DNA from: Myxococcales bacterium
Lineage (GTDB): Bacteria > Myxococcota > Polyangia > Polyangiales > Polyangiaceae
DNA: 19,042 bases
NCBI GenBank assembly: GCA_003151595.1
Contig: PLXW01000186.1
Span: 220 to 19,261 of the forward strand
Reading direction: 5' to 3'
Of the stretch, positions 17,108 to 19,042 are shown piece by piece (within the stretch, counting starts at the first letter, position 1; the number at the start of each line of letters is the position of its first letter). Under the pieces are notes generated by a model. The model saw only the letters and a list, made by a program, of their open reading frames with translations, ran no database searches and was not told the origin of the DNA. The translations under genes and the position numbers were made by a program.

Positions 17108-17845
17108 CTAGGGGACGACCGCGCGCGCGCGCTGACGCGCGACTTCGTAGAGCGCGATGCCGGCGGCGACCGAGGCGTTCAATGACGCGACCTTCGCCCC
17201 CATCGGCAGCCGCGCGACGCGATCGCACGCGATCTTCACCGGCTTTCGGAGCCCTTTGCCTTCGGCGCCAACGACGAGCGCGACGCGCGAGAGGAGCGGT
17301 ACGTGATCGATCGTGTCGGTCCCGTTCATGTCGAGCCCCACGACGAGCACGCCGGCGGCCTTCAACTTGGCGAGCGCTTCGGGGAGCGACGGCACGCGGC
17401 ACAACGTCGCGTGCTCCACGGCGCCGGCCGATGCGCGGAACATCGCCGACGACAGCGGCGCCGATCGATGCTCGGGCCAGATGACCGCGGTCGCGCCGAG
17501 CGCCACGCTAGAGCGGACGATGGCGCCGAAGTTCTGCGGGTCTTGAAGCTCGTCGAGGGCGACGACGAGCGCTTCTTCGTTGGCCGCGACGTCTTCGATC
17601 GACGCGAGCTTCAAGTCGGGCGCGAAGGCGATGGCTCCTTGATGCCGCGCGCCGCGCGCGAGTCGATCGAGCTCGACGCGCGCCACGCGCTCCACCGCCA
17701 CGCCGTGGTCCTTGGCGAAGCGCGCGATGGCGTCGAGCTGCGCGTCTTCGCCGGCGCCGCGCGCAACGAGTACTTTCTCCAGCTCTCCGCCGCGCGCCCG
17801 AATCGCTTCGCGCACCGGCTGCAATCCGCTGACGAGTCGGCTCAC
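17108..17845 (-). CDS. rlmB: 23S rRNA (guanosine-2'-O-)-methyltransferase-like protein (SpoU/TrmH family)
   Basis: This 245-aa SpoU/TrmH-family RNA 2'-O-methyltransferase is close in length to E. coli RlmB (243 aa), which methylates G2251 of 23S rRNA. The N-terminal substrate-recognition domain (residues 1-80, SGLQPVREAIRARG and GARHQGAIAF) is followed by the trefoil-knot SPOUT domain. Motif 1 is DELQDPQNFGAIVRSS (98-113), motif 2 is ALVVGAEGKGL (189-199), and motif 3 is RLPMGAKVASLNASVAAGIALYE (212-234). Asn105, Arg111, Glu195 and Asn223 are present. I chose the GTG at 17845 because it overlaps the pyrF stop as GTGA and gives the standard family start (SRLVSGLQPV). The longer frame upstream is the antisense-style shadow of pyrF. 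RlmB versus another TrmH paralogue cannot be settled from this sequence alone, though the length and N-terminal domain favour RlmB. Confidence 0.88.
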   Translation of the reverse strand: MSRLVSGLQPVREAIRARGGELEKVLVARGAGEDAQLDAIARFAKDHGVAVERVARVELDRLARGARHQGAIAFAPDLKLASIEDVAANEEALVVALDELQDPQNFGAIVRSSVALGATAVIWPEHRSAPLSSAMFRASAGAVEHATLCRVPSLPEALAKLKAAGVLVVGLDMNGTDTIDHVPLLSRVALVVGAEGKGLRKPVKIACDRVARLPMGAKVASLNASVAAGIALYEVARQRARAVVP

Positions 17846-18594
17846 GCGCGCCGTGCTCCGCGTGCTTCGTCGCGCATCGCGACGGCGACGGCGAGCGGAT
17901 CGGCCGCGTCGCGAATGGGTCGCCCGACCACGAGCCAATCCGCGCCATCGGCCGCGGCCTTCGCCGGCGTCGCCACGCGCTTCTGATCGTCGCCGCCGCC
18001 TTCGGTCGCCGGACGAATCCCGGGCGTGATCAAAGTCGCGCCCTTCCCGAGCTCCGCGCGCATCGATGCCACTTCGTGCGCCGAGCAAACGAACGTGCGC
18101 ACCCCTTCGTCCCACGCCATCTTCGCAAGGCGTTTGGCGTGCGAGGCGACGTCGTCGGCAGTGCCTTTTCCCGTTCCCATCTTTTCGAGGTCACGCCCGT
18201 CGAGCGACGTGAGCACAGTCACCGCGGCGATCGCGACTTCGCCCTTATCGCTCTTTTCGCTTGCCGCGCGCTTCACCGCGCGCCCGAGCATCGCCGGCCC
18301 ACCCGACGCATGCACCGTGAGCACGCGCACGCCGAGCGCCGCCGCCTGCGCCACCGCGCGCTCCACGGTCTCCGGAATATCGTGCAGCTTCAGATCGAGG
18401 AACACCGGCAGCCCGCACGCCGCGCCGATTTTCACCGCGCGCGGCCCTTCGGCCACGAACAGCTCGAGCCCCACCTTGAGCATGCCGACGGCGCTCTTCA
18501 CGCGCGCCGCAGCACGCTCCGCTTCGTCGACGCTCGTGAAGTCGAGCGCGAAGACAATCGGGCTGGTGTCGGTCACGTGCGCGTAGTCGATCAC
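17842..18594 (-). CDS. pyrF: Orotidine 5'-phosphate decarboxylase
   Basis: This enzyme decarboxylates OMP to UMP, the last step of de novo UMP synthesis, in the cytoplasm. From the GTG at 18594 it has 250 residues. The catalytic DxKxxD motif is VFLDLKLHDIPETV (Asp67, Lys69, Asp72). Asp18 (IVFALDFTS), Lys40 (MLKVGLE), the His of VHASGG (near 95), TPGIRP (190-195) and VVGRPI (near 224) are the other active-site pieces. Two GTG starts are possible. The first, at 18594, lies 7 bp after the stop of the coiled-coil gene. The other, at 18576, begins TDTSPIVFALD, and neither has a clear ribosome site. The gene overlaps rlmB by the 4-base GTGA, which suggests coupled translation. Dimeric family members have this size, and nothing is missing. 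Confidence 0.95.
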   Translation of the reverse strand: MIDYAHVTDTSPIVFALDFTSVDEAERAAARVKSAVGMLKVGLELFVAEGPRAVKIGAACGLPVFLDLKLHDIPETVERAVAQAAALGVRVLTVHASGGPAMLGRAVKRAASEKSDKGEVAIAAVTVLTSLDGRDLEKMGTGKGTADDVASHAKRLAKMAWDEGVRTFVCSAHEVASMRAELGKGATLITPGIRPATEGGGDDQKRVATPAKAAADGADWLVVGRPIRDAADPLAVAVAMRDEARGARRA

Positions 18595-18601
18595 GAGACC
18601 G

Positions 18602-19042
18602 CTATTGAATGCAGCTGCAGAGCGGGTCGCCGGCCTGGCAGGTGCACGCCGCGCGCGGCTTCGTCGGTCCACCGCCACCACCACCGCCGCCGCCTCCACC
18701 ACCGCCCGATGCGCGAATCTTCGCGCGCGCCGCTGCCGTCGCTGCCGCTTGCTTGCGCGCTTCCTCGAGTTGCTTCTCGAGGGCGAGCTTGGTCGCCACG
18801 TCGTTCGCGGCGCCGAGCTGCGCCGTCAGGTTGTCCATGTTGGCCTTCTCTTCGTCGGCCTGCTTGGTCAGCGCGTCGAGCTTCGCTTGCTGATCGGCGA
18901 GCTCCTTTGCGTGCTCGGCCGCTTGCTGCGCCGCCGCTTGATTCTGCCGGCTGATGACGACAGCTGCGCCGACTCCGCCCACGACGAGCAGCAGCGAGAC
19001 GCCCACGGCGGCCATCGTCAGCCGCTTCTTGTGCTTGTCCTG
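18602..19042 (-). CDS. Membrane-anchored coiled-coil protein with polyglycine and C-terminal CxC motifs (5' end outside window)
   Basis: I do not recognise a named family. The frame is open to the window edge, so the true start is probably to the right. An ATG at 19015 could also serve, giving 137 aa. Visible parts in order: a basic segment (KHKKRLT), one membrane helix (MAAVGVSLLLVVGGVGAAVVI), then an Ala/Gln/Lys/Glu-rich coiled coil (QNQAAAQQAAEHAKELADQ to about ATAAARAKI). A run of 13 glycines follows, and a cysteine-rich tail (CTCQAGDPLCSCIQ) ends the protein. The positive side precedes the helix, so the coiled coil and tail likely face the periplasm, where the four Cys could bind metal or form disulfides. 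If the missing part is a kinase or other signalling domain, this would be its tether; that is speculation. The stop TAG lies 7 bp before the pyrF start, so co-transcription is likely. Confidence 0.8.
   Translation of the reverse strand, partial: QDKHKKRLTMAAVGVSLLLVVGGVGAAVVISRQNQAAAQQAAEHAKELADQQAKLDALTKQADEEKANMDNLTAQLGAANDVATKLALEKQLEEARKQAAATAAARAKIRASGGGGGGGGGGGGGPTKPRAACTCQAGDPLCSCIQ

Noticed and set aside
17846..18115. N-terminal extension of rlmB inside pyrF
   Set aside because: The added residues are Arg-rich shadow of pyrF. GTGA overlap and family length support the start at 17845.

Overview
The window is about 19 kb of very GC-rich chromosome with almost no non-coding DNA. The third codon position is strongly G/C, GTG starts and start/stop overlaps are common, and one gene encodes a DUF4388/PATAN-type protein. 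Together with a PAS-rich hybrid histidine kinase, an alanine/glycine-rich coiled-coil membrane protein and several proteins I cannot name, this points to a myxobacterium-like member of the Myxococcota (Polyangia type). That is inference from style and gene families. There is no rRNA or other marker in the window to prove it.

Layout. Positions 1-3190 are on the plus strand: the C-terminal two thirds of the replicative polymerase DnaE, a 68-aa protein overlapping its stop, and a membrane fatty acyl desaturase with an operator-like repeat cluster upstream. A palindromic REP/MITE-like intergenic element at 3217-3363 separates these from a long minus-strand run (3379-11326). Read in the direction of transcription, that run is: a MoxR AAA+ ATPase, a 102-aa winged-helix-like protein, a 192-aa unknown protein, a 769-residue hybrid sensor kinase, a Host_attach-family protein, a small glycine-zipper protein, and a double-domain U32 'peptidase' (RlhA-like). 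A 53-bp divergent promoter region at 11327-11379 leads into a plus-strand trio (11380-15077): a DUF4388 protein, a TetR regulator and a DUF885 putative metallopeptidase lipoprotein. A second minus-strand run (15088 to the right edge) reads: a membrane coiled-coil protein (cut by the edge), pyrF, rlmB, an MFS transporter and a crotonase-family enzyme.

How the genes work together. Housekeeping functions (dnaE, pyrF, rlmB, U32) are interleaved with signalling and regulation genes. Tight coupling is visible at dnaE/68-aa (GTGA overlap), DUF4388/TetR (TAAATG), pyrF/rlmB (GTGA overlap) and MFS/crotonase (10-bp gap). A 9-bp motif (CGTGGTTAG on the minus strand) precedes three minus-strand genes at 6948, 9320 and 10299, and may be a shared promoter core.

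I see no transposase, phage gene, CRISPR array, tRNA or rRNA. The most interesting unexplained items are: the MoxR ATPase with no VWA partner beside two unknown proteins; the membrane coiled-coil protein ending in polyglycine and paired CxC motifs; the sensor kinase's degenerate N-terminal receiver, with Asp replaced by Glu; and the operator-like palindromes upstream of the desaturase and of the DUF4388 gene.
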